A DNA stretch of 64,000 nt from Georgenia sp. SYP-B2076 (GCF_003991205.1 NZ_RXOZ01000022.1:310001-374000), one strand, 5' to 3'. Positions 24,742 to 33,495 are shown, counted from the stretch's first letter. Translations and numbers: made by a program. The notes: generated by a model from the letters alone, not told the origin.

Positions 24742-25431
24742 ATGCTGCAGGTCACCGAGAGCACCGCTGAGGCGGTCCAGGACATCCCCGACGGCGCGAC
24801 CGTGATGATCGGGGGCTTCGGCACCGCCGGGCAACCGGTCGAGCTCATCGACGCGCTCATCGCGCAGGGCGCCACGGACCTCACGGTCATCAACAACAAC
24901 GCGGGCAACGGCGACGTCGGGCTCGCCGAGCTCATCCGGCTGGGGCGGGTGCGCAGAATCGTGTGCTCCTTCCCGCGCCAGAAGGACTCGTGGCACTTCG
25001 ACGCGAAGTACCTCGCGGGCGAGATCGAGCTCGAGGTGGTGCCGCAGGGCAACCTCGCCGAGCGCATCCGCGCGGCCGGCGCCGGCATCGGCGCGTTCTT
25101 CACCCCGACCGGCTTCGGGACGCTGCTGGCCGAGGGCAAGGAGACCCGCCGGATCGACGGGCGCGACTACGTCCTGGAGCACCCGATCCACGCCGACTTC
25201 GCCCTCATCAAGGCGCTGCGCGCCGACCGGGTCGGCAACCTGGTCTACCGCAAGACCGCCAGGAACTTCGGCCCGATCATGGCCACCGCCGCCCGGACGA
25301 CCGTCGTGCAGGTCAGCGAGGTCGTGGAGACCGGCGCCATCGACCCCGAGGTGGTCATCACCCCGGGCGTGTACGTCAACCGCGTCGCCGTCGTGGAGCC
25401 GACGCCGGCGCACGAGGAGGCCGGACAGTGA
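24742..25431 (+). CDS. pcaI: 3-oxoadipate CoA-transferase subunit A
   Basis: This 229-residue alpha subunit pairs with PcaJ to move CoA from succinyl-CoA to 3-oxoadipate. Family features are the N-terminal GGFGTAGQPVELIDAL loop, TVINNNAGNGDVGLA, and the central FFTPTGFGTLLAEGKE segment. A strong ribosome-binding site (GGGGAGG) sits 8 nt upstream. The stop overlaps the GTG of pcaJ, giving translational coupling of the two subunits. An acetoacetate or succinyl-CoA:3-ketoacid transferase is the main alternative, but linkage with pcaF, pcaL and pcaB favours 3-oxoadipate. Confidence 0.9.
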   Translation: MLQVTESTAEAVQDIPDGATVMIGGFGTAGQPVELIDALIAQGATDLTVINNNAGNGDVGLAELIRLGRVRRIVCSFPRQKDSWHFDAKYLAGEIELEVVPQGNLAERIRAAGAGIGAFFTPTGFGTLLAEGKETRRIDGRDYVLEHPIHADFALIKALRADRVGNLVYRKTARNFGPIMATAARTTVVQVSEVVETGAIDPEVVITPGVYVNRVAVVEPTPAHEEAGQ

Positions 25432-26084
25432 CCGAACGACTGACCCGCGACGAGATCGCCGAGCGCGTCGCCCGGGACATCCCCCGCGGCGCCTACGTCA
25501 ACCTCGGCATCGGCATGCCCACCAAGGTCTCGGACTACCTCGAGGCCGAGCGGCAGGTCACCCTGCACACCGAGAACGGCATGCTGGGCATGGGCCCCGA
25601 GGCCCACGGGGACGAGATCGACCTCGACCTGATCAACGCCGGCAAGATCCCGGTCACCGAGCTGCCCGGCGCCTCCTACTTCCACCACGCCGACTCCTTC
25701 GCCATGATGCGCGGCGGCCACCTGGACCTGTGCGTCCTGGGCGCCTTCCAGGTCTCGGCCACCGGCGACCTCGCGAACTGGCACACCGGCAAGCCCGGCG
25801 CCATCCCCGCCGTCGGGGGCGCAATGGACCTGGCCATCGGCGCGAAGCAGACGTTCGTGATGATGGAGCTCTACACCAGGAAGGGCGAGTCCAAGCTCGT
25901 CGAGAGCTGCACCTACCCGCTCACCGGCATCGGCTGCGTCAGCCGCGTGTACACCGACGTGGCGATCTTCGACCTCACCGCCGACGGCGTCGCCGTCACC
26001 GAGATCTACGGCGACGACACCATCGACACCCTGCGCGAGTCCACCGGGCTGGCGCTCATCGACCGGGCCGTCCCGGTCCGCTGA
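25428..26084 (+). CDS. pcaJ: 3-oxoadipate CoA-transferase subunit B
   Basis: This 218-residue beta subunit carries the catalytic glutamate that forms the CoA thioester, in LHTENGMLGMGP (Glu49). Other family segments are YVNLGIGMPT, GASYFHHADSFAMMRGGHLD and the GAMDLAIGAK loop. The GTG at 25428 overlaps the pcaI stop as GTGA, so the start is fixed by context and by the usual length. PcaF follows 12 nt downstream. Confidence 0.92.
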   Translation: MTERLTRDEIAERVARDIPRGAYVNLGIGMPTKVSDYLEAERQVTLHTENGMLGMGPEAHGDEIDLDLINAGKIPVTELPGASYFHHADSFAMMRGGHLDLCVLGAFQVSATGDLANWHTGKPGAIPAVGGAMDLAIGAKQTFVMMELYTRKGESKLVESCTYPLTGIGCVSRVYTDVAIFDLTADGVAVTEIYGDDTIDTLRESTGLALIDRAVPVR

Positions 26085-26096
26085 GGAAGGAACAAC

Positions 26097-27266
26097 GTGT
26101 CCGCTTACATCTACGACGCCGTCCGGACGCCGTTCGGGCGGTACGGCAAGGCCCTGGCGAAGGTCCGCCCGGACGACCTCGGCGCTGCCGTGATCAAGGC
26201 GGTCGTCGAGCGTAACCCCAACCTGGACCCGGCCCGGATCGACGACGTCATCTTCGGCAACGCCAACGGCGCCGGCGAGGAGAACCGCGACGTCGCGCGC
26301 ATGTCCTCCCTGCTCGCCGGGCTGCCCGTCTCGGTCCCCGGCGTGACGGTCAACCGCCTCTGCGGCTCCGGCGTCGAGGCCGTGATCCAGGGCTCGCGCG
26401 CCATCGAGACCGGCGACGCCGACGTGATCCTCGCCGGCGGCACCGAGTCGATGTCCCGCGCGCCCTGGGTGCTCCTCAAGGGCGACCGTCCCTTCCCGGC
26501 CGGCGACCAGACGCTGGTCTCGACCACCCTGGGCTGGCGCCTGGTCAACCCGCGGATGCCCGCGGAGTGGACGGTCTCGCTGGGCGAGGGGGCGGAGATC
26601 CTCGCCGACATGTACCGGATCTCCCGCGAGGACCAGGACGCGTTCGCCCTGCGCAGCCACCGGCTGGCCACCTCGGCGTGGGACGAGGGCCGCTACGACG
26701 CCGAGTTCGTGGCCGTGCCGGGCGTCGACCTCGACCGGGACGAGAACGTCCGCCGCGACAGCTCGATCGAGGCGCTCGGCAAGCTCAGGCCCGCGTTCCG
26801 TCCCGCCGAGGAGGGGACCGTCACCGCCGGTAACGCGTCGCCGCTGACCGACGGCGCCTCTGCCGTCCTCCTCGCGGGCGAGAGCTTCGACGGCGAGCCG
26901 CTGGCCAGGGTCGTCTCCCGTGGGGTCTCGGCCCTCGAGCCGCAGCTCTTCGGCGCCGGACCGGTCGAGGCCGCCAACATCGCCCTGCGCCGCGCCGGGA
27001 AGACCTGGGCCGACGTCGACCTCGTCGAGCTCAACGAGGCCTTCGCCTCCCAGTCGCTCGCGTGCCTGAAGCAGTGGCCGGACCTCGACCCGGAGAAGGT
27101 CAACGTCGACGGCGGCGCGATCGCCATCGGGCACCCACTGGGCGCCTCCGGCGGCCGCATCATCGGCCACCTCGCCCACGCCCTCAGGGCCCGCGGCGGC
27201 GGCATCGGCGTGGCCGCGATCTGCATCGGCGTCGGCCAGGGCCTGGCGGTCGTGCTCGAGGCCTGA
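26097..27266 (+). CDS. pcaF: 3-oxoadipyl-CoA thiolase
   Basis: This 389-residue thiolase cleaves 3-oxoadipyl-CoA to acetyl-CoA and succinyl-CoA, the last step of the 3-oxoadipate pathway. The acylated cysteine is in VNRLCGSGVEA (Cys89); the C-terminal catalytic motifs are NEAFASQS, GGAIAIGHPLGASGGR and CIGVGQG. The start is a GTG at 26097 with GAGGAAGG just upstream. It follows pcaJ closely and ends before a strong hairpin. The position in the cluster separates it from generic acetyl-CoA acetyltransferases. Confidence 0.93.
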   Translation: MSAYIYDAVRTPFGRYGKALAKVRPDDLGAAVIKAVVERNPNLDPARIDDVIFGNANGAGEENRDVARMSSLLAGLPVSVPGVTVNRLCGSGVEAVIQGSRAIETGDADVILAGGTESMSRAPWVLLKGDRPFPAGDQTLVSTTLGWRLVNPRMPAEWTVSLGEGAEILADMYRISREDQDAFALRSHRLATSAWDEGRYDAEFVAVPGVDLDRDENVRRDSSIEALGKLRPAFRPAEEGTVTAGNASPLTDGASAVLLAGESFDGEPLARVVSRGVSALEPQLFGAGPVEAANIALRRAGKTWADVDLVELNEAFASQSLACLKQWPDLDPEKVNVDGGAIAIGHPLGASGGRIIGHLAHALRARGGGIGVAAICIGVGQGLAVVLEA

Positions 27267-27279
27267 GCGGCGCCGCTCC

Positions 27280-27313
27280 GGACGGCCCGGTCCCTGCGGG
27301 GGCCGGGCCGTCC
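27280..27313 (+). terminator. Terminator-like hairpin after pcaF
   Basis: The arms at 27280-27294 and 27299-27313 pair over 15 positions with one G-T pair; the loop is short. The rest of the spacer (27314-27426) holds an imperfect 23/24-nt tandem repeat (27343-27389) and no gene. Confidence 0.6.
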
Positions 27314-27426
27314 CGTTCCCGGCTCGCCCGGCGCGGCGGCCCGCCGGGTGCTCGTGCGGTTGGCCGCCGGGGGCTCGTGGGGGATGGCCGCCGCGGCGCG
27401 CGTCGCGAGCCGTCGCAACCGGTCGC

Positions 27427-28260
27427 TCAGGGAGTGGCCGCCGCGGGCCCCGGCATGCGCTCGCGGCGCCGCGCGACGGCGGCGGAGATCGCGTCGGCCG
27501 TGCGCAGCAGCGCCGTGACCTGGTGCTCGGGCACCACGCCGCCGGGCAGCGCGTACGTGCTCAGCGGCAGGTTGACCGCCGCCAGCACCGCGCCGGCCTC
27601 GTCGCGGACGGGGGCAGCCAGCGTGGTCAGGCCGCGCTCGAACTCCTGGTCGACCCGGCAGTAGCCCCGCTCGCGCACCGCCGCCAGCTCCGCGCGCAGC
27701 GCGCCGGCGTCGGTGAGGGTCTGCTCCGTCAGGCCCGGGAGCGGCCCGGCGCCGAGGACCTCCTCGCGCGCGTCGTCGTCGAGGGCGGCCAGCAGCACGC
27801 GCCCCATGGCTGTCGCGTGGGCCGGCGCCCGCGTGCCGATGTGGATCACCGCGTCGATGATGCGGCTGCCCGGGATCCGCTGGACGTAGACGATCTCCGC
27901 CCCGTCAAGCACCGCCATCGAGCACGACTGCCCCGTGGCGCCCACCAGGGCGCGCATCGGCCCGGCGCCGAGCTCGGGCAGCAGCAGGCTGGACCGGTAG
28001 GCCGCACCCAGCTCGAGGACCCGCGGGCGCAGGCTGAACTCGCGCCCTCGGACCAGGACGTAGCCGACCTCCACGAGCGTGAGCAGCACGCGCCGCGTCA
28101 CCGCGCGGTTGAGGCCCGCGGCGTGGGCAGCCTGCGCCAGGGTGAGCGGCTCGTCGGCCTGGGCCAGGGCCCTGATCACGCCCAGGCCCCGGGCCAGCGA
28201 CTGCAGCCCCTCGGCGGGGGCCGCCGCGTCCCGGTCCTCGTCTCGGGGGGCGGCGGGCAC
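27427..28260 (-). CDS. IclR-family transcriptional regulator (PcaR-like)
   Basis: The 277-residue protein has an N-terminal IclR winged helix (about residues 20-85, SLARGLGVIRALAQADEPLTLAQAAHAAGLNRAVTRR) and a C-terminal effector-binding domain with VYVQRIPG and GRVLLAALDDD. Such proteins (PcaR, PcaU, CatR of Rhodococcus) govern 3-oxoadipate pathway genes and sense aromatic pathway intermediates. The GTG start at 28260 directly abuts the pcaL stop (TGAGTG), so the two genes are co-transcribed. It probably regulates the divergent pcaB and/or pcaIJF. Confidence 0.87.
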   Translation of the reverse strand: MPAAPRDEDRDAAAPAEGLQSLARGLGVIRALAQADEPLTLAQAAHAAGLNRAVTRRVLLTLVEVGYVLVRGREFSLRPRVLELGAAYRSSLLLPELGAGPMRALVGATGQSCSMAVLDGAEIVYVQRIPGSRIIDAVIHIGTRAPAHATAMGRVLLAALDDDAREEVLGAGPLPGLTEQTLTDAGALRAELAAVRERGYCRVDQEFERGLTTLAAPVRDEAGAVLAAVNLPLSTYALPGGVVPEHQVTALLRTADAISAAVARRRERMPGPAAATP

Positions 28261-29424
28261 TCAGAGAAGCCCTTCGTCGCGCAGGACCTCGGCCGCCAGC
28301 GCGTAGGCGTGGTTGGCGACGGGCACGCCGGAGTACACGGCCACGTGCAGGAGCACCTCCCGGAGCTCGTCGACACTCAGCCCGTTGCGCAGCGCCGCGC
28401 GCACGTGCATGGAGAACTCCCCGTCGTGGCCCAGCGTCATGAGCACGGCCAGGGTGATGGCGCTGCGCGTGCGCCGGTCGAGGCCCGGCCGTGTCCACAC
28501 GTCACCCCAGGCGTAGCGGGTGATGAAGTCCTGGAAGTCCGCGTTGAAGGGGGTGGTCCGCTCCTGCGCCCGGTCCACGTGGGCGTCCCCGAGCACCTCG
28601 CGCCGGACCGTCATGCCGGCCGCGTGCCCGGGCCGCTCGGCGTCGAGGTGGTCCAGGAGGTAGCGCGTGACGGTCGGGGCCTGCTGGACGGCGGCGATGT
28701 GGGCGGCGTCGTCGACGAGCTCGAGACGGACCTCGGCGCCCCCGGCGCGCACGCCGGCCGCGATCTCCTCGGACATCGCGGCGGGGAGGGCGGTGTCCTG
28801 CCGGCCGCCGAGCACGAGCACGGGCGCGGCGATGCGGGAGAGGTCCGGGCGCAGGTCCATCCCCGCGATGGCCTCGCAGCACTGGGCGTAGCCCTCGGGC
28901 TCGACGGCGAGGAACGTCTCGCGCAGGCGCCCGCGCGTCTCCTCGTCGGTGAAGGTCTCGGTGAACCACCGGGCCGTGACCGGGTCGACGATGGCGCCCA
29001 TCCCCTGCTCGCGCACCGTGGCCGCGCGCTCGAGCCAGCTCTCGGTCGTCGGGGAGAAGGCCGCGCTGCACACGACCGCGACGCGGCGCACCCGCTCGGG
29101 GCGGTGCTCCGCGAGCCAGAGCGCGACCATCCCGCCCAGGGACAGCCCCACGTGGTGCGCGCTGCCCACCCCGAGGTGGTCCATGAGGCGCGCGACGTCC
29201 TCGCCGAGCTGCGCGATCGTCGCCGGGCCCGCCGGGCGCGGCGGGGACGTCGAGGCGCCGTGCCCGCGGAACTCGTAGCGCACGACGCGGTAGCGCCGCT
29301 CCAGCAGCCGGACCTGGGCGTCCCACATGTGCCGGTCGGTGCCCAGCGACGAGCCCATCACCACGACGGGAGCGTGCTCGGGCCCGCTGATCTCGTGAGC
29401 CGGGAGGTACTCGGCGTCCTGCAT
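28261..29424 (-). CDS. pcaL: Fused 3-oxoadipate enol-lactonase / 4-carboxymuconolactone decarboxylase
   Basis: This 387-residue fusion joins two consecutive enzymes. The N-terminal alpha/beta-hydrolase domain (about 1-255) has the nucleophile Ser95 in GLSLGG, HG-type oxyanion loop GSSLGTDRHMW and a late His in DDAAHIAAV; it matches PcaD. The C-terminal domain (about 270-387, DFQDFITRYAWGDVWTRPGLDRRTRS and HVRAALRNGLS...LLHVAVYSGVP) matches PcaC. PcaL fusions are typical of actinobacteria. PcaC activity is only needed in the protocatechuate branch, which implies that protocatechuate 3,4-dioxygenase genes exist elsewhere in the genome. Confidence 0.94.
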   Translation of the reverse strand: MQDAEYLPAHEISGPEHAPVVVMGSSLGTDRHMWDAQVRLLERRYRVVRYEFRGHGASTSPPRPAGPATIAQLGEDVARLMDHLGVGSAHHVGLSLGGMVALWLAEHRPERVRRVAVVCSAAFSPTTESWLERAATVREQGMGAIVDPVTARWFTETFTDEETRGRLRETFLAVEPEGYAQCCEAIAGMDLRPDLSRIAAPVLVLGGRQDTALPAAMSEEIAAGVRAGGAEVRLELVDDAAHIAAVQQAPTVTRYLLDHLDAERPGHAAGMTVRREVLGDAHVDRAQERTTPFNADFQDFITRYAWGDVWTRPGLDRRTRSAITLAVLMTLGHDGEFSMHVRAALRNGLSVDELREVLLHVAVYSGVPVANHAYALAAEVLRDEGLL

Positions 29425-29464
29425 GGCGCTCCTTCGGTGGTCGGCGACGGCGGCGCCGGCGTGA

Positions 29465-29495
29465 GCGGACCGGTCCGCCGGTTCGTCTGACGAAC
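29465..29495. promoter_or_regulatory. Two adjacent palindromes in the pcaL-pcaB divergent spacer
   Basis: GCGGACCGGTCCGC (29465-29478) is a perfect 14-bp palindrome. GTTCGT-CTG-ACGAAC (29481-29495) has perfect 6-bp arms. They lie 41-71 nt upstream of the pcaL start and are good candidates for IclR-family operators. The remaining spacer to 29712 contains only the pcaB ribosome-binding region and no gene. Confidence 0.5.
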
Positions 29496-29712
29496 TCTGG
29501 GGTGGTGCCGGACGAGGCCCTGGCGGCCCCCCCTCTGCCCGAATCTACTGGCAGCGCAGCCGTTTCGCGGACACGCGGCCGCCGCCGCGCGGCCCGGACC
29601 GGATCGCCGCGGCGACGCCAGCCGCACGGTCCGCCGCGTGCGCGAACAACGATGGAAGGATGGCGCGCGACGGCCCCGCAGGCCCGCGGGGCGAGCCGAC
29701 CTGGAGGCCGCC

Positions 29713-31059
29713 ATGTTTGACGACGAGCTGTTCGGACCCTCGCCGGGCGAGGCGACCCCGGCCGTCGACGACCGCGCCGTCATCGACGCCATGACGCGCG
29801 CCGAGGTCGCCCTGCTGCGCGCGGCCCAGTCCTGCGGGGTCGTCCCCGCCGAGGGCGACCCCGCGGCCACGCTCGAGCGCGCCGCGGCCGGGCTCGAGAT
29901 CGACCCGGGCGACCTGGGCCGCCGCGCCCGCGGCGCGGGCAACGCCGTCGTCCCGCTCGTGAAGGACCTCCTCGCCGCCGTGCCGCCAGAGGTCAGGCCC
30001 TGGGTGCACGTCGGGGCCACGAGCCAGGACATCGTCGACACGGCCCTCATGCTGCTCGGCGCGCGCGCGGCGGACGCGGTGCTCGCGCACCTGCAGGGCG
30101 CCGTGGGCTCCGCGGCCCGGCTCGCCCGCGAGCACCGCGCGACGGCGATGGCGGGGCGCACGCTCGGTCAGGTGGCGGTGCCGACCACCTTCGGCCTCAA
30201 GGCGGCGGGCTGGGCGACCGGCCTGCGGGCCGCGGCGCGGGACCTCCAGCGGGTGCGCACCGAGCGGCTGGCGGTCCAGCTCGCCGGGGCGGCCGGCACC
30301 CTCGCGGTCTACGGGGGCGCCGGGACCGACGTCGTCGACGCGTTCGCCCGCGAGCTGGGCCTCGTGGCGCCCGAGGCCCCCTGGCACACCGAACGGTCCC
30401 GGGTGCGGGAGCTCGCCGCCGCCCTGGGGTCGGTGCTCGCGGCGGCCGGGAAGGTGGCCACGGACGTGGTGCAGATGGCCACCAGCGAGGTGGGCGAGGT
30501 GCGCGAGGGGGGCGGCCCGGGCCACGGCGGCTCCTCGGCGATGCCGCACAAGGCGAACCCCGTCACGTCCGTCCTCGTCCGCTCCGCCGCCGTGCGCGGC
30601 CCCGGGCTCGTCGCCACGGTGTTCGCGGCGTCCCTGCAGGAGCACGAGCGCGCGACGGGGCACTGGCACGCGGAGTGGCAGCCGCTGCGCGAGCTGCTCC
30701 TCCTCGCCCAGGGGGCCGCCGAGCGCGTCGACCAGCTGCTGGCGAGCCTCGACGTCCGCCCGGAGGCGGTGCAGGCAAACCTGGACCGGGCGCGCCCGTC
30801 CGTCATGGCCGAGGCGCTGGCCACCCGCCTGGCCCCCGCCCTGGGGCGTGGCGAGGCCCAGCGGGTGGTCACGGAGGCGCTCGCGGCGGCCACGGCCGAG
30901 CACGGGCAGGGGCTCTCCGACGCCCAGCTCGTGGAGGCGCTGACGGCCAGGACCGACCGAGTCTCCCGCGAGGTGCTGATGGGGGCCCTCGTGCCGGCGT
31001 CCGCGCTCGGGGCGGTCGACGGCCTGATCGACCGGGCCCTCGCGAGCCTGGACCGCTGA
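29713..31059 (+). CDS. pcaB: 3-carboxy-cis,cis-muconate cycloisomerase
   Basis: The 448-residue protein belongs to the fumarase/aspartase superfamily and in this setting should lactonise 3-carboxymuconate to 4-carboxymuconolactone. The superfamily signature GGSSAMPHKANPV is at about residues 272-284, and the early VHVGATSQDIVDTALML and middle RTLGQVAVPTTFGLK segments match PcaB and adenylosuccinate lyase. The start at 29713 has CTGGAG upstream; an extended frame to 29638 has no homology-like sequence. It is divergent from pcaL and convergent with the second IclR gene, whose stop is 9 nt away. Confidence 0.88.
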   Translation: MFDDELFGPSPGEATPAVDDRAVIDAMTRAEVALLRAAQSCGVVPAEGDPAATLERAAAGLEIDPGDLGRRARGAGNAVVPLVKDLLAAVPPEVRPWVHVGATSQDIVDTALMLLGARAADAVLAHLQGAVGSAARLAREHRATAMAGRTLGQVAVPTTFGLKAAGWATGLRAAARDLQRVRTERLAVQLAGAAGTLAVYGGAGTDVVDAFARELGLVAPEAPWHTERSRVRELAAALGSVLAAAGKVATDVVQMATSEVGEVREGGGPGHGGSSAMPHKANPVTSVLVRSAAVRGPGLVATVFAASLQEHERATGHWHAEWQPLRELLLLAQGAAERVDQLLASLDVRPEAVQANLDRARPSVMAEALATRLAPALGRGEAQRVVTEALAAATAEHGQGLSDAQLVEALTARTDRVSREVLMGALVPASALGAVDGLIDRALASLDR

Positions 31060-31068
31060 GCCGCCCGG

Positions 31069-31935
31069 TCAGGGCTCCATGTGCCCGAACGGGCGCAGGT
31101 CCGCGTCGATGGCCGCGGCGGTGCGGCGCAGCTCCGGCAGTACCCGCCGGACGAGGTCGCTCGGGCTGCCGGGGGCGACGGCGGTGGCGACGTTGACCGC
31201 GGCGATCACGGCCCCGTCCCGGTCGTGCACCGGCACCGCGAGCGAGCGCACGCCCTCCTCGAGCTCCTGGTCGACGTGGGCGTAGCCCTGCTCCCTGGTC
31301 TGCTCGAGGATGGCGCGGAGCCGCGCGGTGTCCGTCGTCGTGAAGGAGGAGCGGCGCTCGACCCTGACGGAGGCGATGAAGCCGTCGAGCCAGTCGTCGG
31401 ACCGGGCGGCGAGCAGCACGCGCCCCATCGAGGTCGACTCGGCCGGGAACCTCGTGCCGGTGCGGATGTGCACCCGCATGACGCTGCGCGTGGCCGCGCG
31501 GGCGATGTAGACGATCTCGCCCCCGTCGAGGACCGACGCCGACGCCGACTCGCCCACGCGCTCGGACAGCTCCTGCACGTGGGGGTCGACGACCTCGGCG
31601 AGGGTCAGGTCCGCGAGCTGCTCGAACCCGAGCTCGAGGATCCGCGGCCGCAACGAGAACTCGCGCCCCACCTGCTCGGCGTAGCCCAGCTCGACGAGGG
31701 TGTTCAGGGCCCGCCGCGCGCCGGCCCGCGGCATCCCCGAGAGGGCGGCCGCCTCGCTGAGCGTGAGGCTCGGGTGGTCGGCGTCGAAGACCCGGATGAC
31801 CGACAGCCCGCGCTCCAGCGCGCGGATGGTCTCGGGCGCCCGGACGGCGTCGACGTCCGCGTCCGCGTCGCGCCCGGAGGCGGCCGTGCCCTCCACACCG
31901 TGGCTCACGCCGTCCCCAGCTCTCACCCTCGGCAT
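31069..31935 (-). CDS. Second IclR-family transcriptional regulator
   Basis: The protein of about 288 residues has an acidic N-terminal extension, an IclR winged helix (RALERGLSVIRVFDADHPSLTLSEAAALSGMPRAGARRALNTL, here split by position about 35-80) and an effector domain with VYIARAATRS and GRVLLAARSDDW. It resembles the first IclR protein and PcaR/PcaU regulators. The start is uncertain: the ATG at 31935 has no Shine-Dalgarno sequence, while a GTG at 31908 has GGGGA upstream and would give 279 residues. Its location at the edge of the aromatic cluster suggests control of pcaB, pcaL or catA. Confidence 0.83.
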   Translation of the reverse strand: MPRVRAGDGVSHGVEGTAASGRDADADVDAVRAPETIRALERGLSVIRVFDADHPSLTLSEAAALSGMPRAGARRALNTLVELGYAEQVGREFSLRPRILELGFEQLADLTLAEVVDPHVQELSERVGESASASVLDGGEIVYIARAATRSVMRVHIRTGTRFPAESTSMGRVLLAARSDDWLDGFIASVRVERRSSFTTTDTARLRAILEQTREQGYAHVDQELEEGVRSLAVPVHDRDGAVIAAVNVATAVAPGSPSDLVRRVLPELRRTAAAIDADLRPFGHMEP

Positions 31936-31968
31936 GCTAGCGGCCGGACGGACGCGCCCCGGACGCAC

Positions 31969-32000
31969 GTGGCCCGGCCCCTCGGGAGGGGCCGGGCCAC
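31969..32000 (-). terminator. 14-bp hairpin downstream of terC
   Basis: The arms at 31969-31982 and 31987-32000 are perfectly complementary with the loop CGGG. It lies 45 nt past the terC stop on the minus strand and upstream of the second IclR gene. Confidence 0.65.
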
Positions 32001-32044
32001 ATGGGCGTGCCGTGGCCGCGCGGGTCTCCCCGTGCGGCGCGTGC

Positions 32045-33199
32045 TCAGTCGCGGGTCGGCGTGCCGGCCTGCTCTTCGGCGGGGCGGGCCTCCACCGACG
32101 CGTCGGCCTCGGCCGCGCTCGGCGACGCGGCCGTGCCGGACGTCGCGGCGGGGGTGACGTGGTGCTCGCCGACGGCGCGCGCCTCCGCCACGGCGCGCTC
32201 CGCAGCGGCCACGCGCGCATCCTTCTTGTTCTTCGCGAGGCTGGCGAAGACGGTGATGAGCAGGACGCCCACGATCCAGGACAGCGAGACGACGATGGTC
32301 GGCTCGGGGATGGCCGTCCAGTGCTCGCCCCCGTTGATGAAGGGCAGCTCGTTCTCGTGCAGGGCGTGAACGACCAGCTTGACGCCGATGAAGCCGAGGA
32401 TCGCCGCGAGCCCGTAGTGCAGGTACACGAGCCGGTCGAGCAGGCCGTCGATGAGGAAGTACAGCTGACGCAGCCCGAGCAGCGCGAAGGCGTTGGCCGC
32501 GAAGACGATGTACGGCTCCTTCGTGAGTCCGAAGACGGCGGGGATGGAGTCGACGGCGAACATCAGGTCGGCCGTGCCCAGCGCGAAGATGCAGATGAGC
32601 AGCGGGGTGATGAAGGTCTTGCCGCCGTGGCGGTGGACGATCTTGTCGCCGACGAACCCGTCCGTCACGGGCAGGACGCGGCGGATGAACCGCACGACGG
32701 CGCTCTCGTGATACCCCTCCTCCACCTCGGCGGGGGCGGCACCCGTGCCCTCACGGGCCTGCGTGTAGGCGGTGTACAGGAGGAACGCGCCGAAGAGGAA
32801 GAAGACCCAGGAGAAGTTCTGGATGACCGCGGCGCCCACCAGGATGAACACCAGCCGCAGGACCAGCGCGATGATGATGCCGGCCAGCAGCACCTTCTGC
32901 TGGTACTCCCGCGGCACCCGGAACGCCCCGATGATGATGATGAAGACGAAGAGGTTGTCCACCGAGAGGCTGTACTCGGTGATGTAGCCGGCGAAGTACT
33001 CGCCGGCGTACTGACCGCCGTAGACCCCCCAGAGGATCAGGCCGAACACCACCGCCAGGGACACGTAGAAGGCCGTCCAGCGGGCCGCCTCGCGGATCGA
33101 GGGTGCGTGCGGGGTGCGGACGTGCCCGACGAGGTCGATGGTGATGAGGACGACGACGACCGCCGCGAGAATGATCCAACCGAGTGCATGAACTTCCAC
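32045..33199 (-). CDS. TerC-family membrane protein (probable Mn2+ exporter)
   Basis: The 384-residue product is an integral membrane protein with about nine hydrophobic helices and the TerC signature acidic motifs in the membrane: EYSLSVDNLFVF early and TADLMFAVDSIPAVFG later. The hydrophilic C-terminal tail (about 60 residues) is Ala/Glu-rich. TerC proteins were named for tellurite resistance, but recent work ties them to manganese export and metalation of secreted enzymes. The GTG at 33199 has GGAGGA three nt upstream, and that site is part of a switchable hairpin in a yybP-ykoY-like leader, which supports the manganese role. Confidence 0.9.
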   Translation of the reverse strand: MEVHALGWIILAAVVVVLITIDLVGHVRTPHAPSIREAARWTAFYVSLAVVFGLILWGVYGGQYAGEYFAGYITEYSLSVDNLFVFIIIIGAFRVPREYQQKVLLAGIIIALVLRLVFILVGAAVIQNFSWVFFLFGAFLLYTAYTQAREGTGAAPAEVEEGYHESAVVRFIRRVLPVTDGFVGDKIVHRHGGKTFITPLLICIFALGTADLMFAVDSIPAVFGLTKEPYIVFAANAFALLGLRQLYFLIDGLLDRLVYLHYGLAAILGFIGVKLVVHALHENELPFINGGEHWTAIPEPTIVVSLSWIVGVLLITVFASLAKNKKDARVAAAERAVAEARAVGEHHVTPAATSGTAASPSAAEADASVEARPAEEQAGTPTRD

Positions 33200-33203
33200 A
33201 GTT

Positions 33204-33370
33204 CCTCCGGTACGTAGGGGCAGGTACCGGAGGTCTCTTCCGCCTGGTCCGGGCAATCCTCGACCCTGGTGAGGGGCTGGATGACCGTCGTGGTCCGGGC
33301 CGATGACGCCGGGTGGGCTGCTTCACCCACCGTGATGACGACGTCACTGTTCGGGGAATACTCCCCTCCG
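33204..33370 (-). promoter_or_regulatory. Candidate yybP-ykoY manganese riboswitch of terC
   Basis: Read on the minus strand, the leader starts CGGAGGGGAGTATTCC, continues with GTCGTCA and ends GAGACCTCCGG; these are the conserved blocks of yybP-ykoY RNAs. P1 can form between 33365-33370 and 33228-33233 (CGGAGG/CCTCCG). The same CCTCCG also opens a perfect 10-bp hairpin (33224-33233 with 33204-33213) that hides the terC Shine-Dalgarno GGAGG. So ligand-stabilised P1 would free the ribosome-binding site: an ON switch. A TATTCT -10 (complement of 33379-33384) puts the start site next to P1. The spacer 33385-33495 shows nothing else. Confidence 0.7.
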
Positions 33371-33495
33371 CTGCGGAAAGAATACGGCAGGCGGGGCCGG
33401 ATGGCGACGACGCTCCGCGGTGACGTTACGCTCAGGCCCTTCGTCGGCGTCCCGCGGGCGGCGGCGACGGGCCCGCCGCTACGCGTCCGCCACGG

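Noticed and set aside
28261-29424. pcaL read as two separate genes pcaD and pcaC
   Set aside because: A single uninterrupted frame joins both domains, and PcaL fusions are normal in actinobacteria.
30675-31196. Small plus-strand frame over the pcaB end
   Set aside because: It overlaps pcaB in another frame and is Arg/Gly/Pro-rich without a ribosome-binding site.
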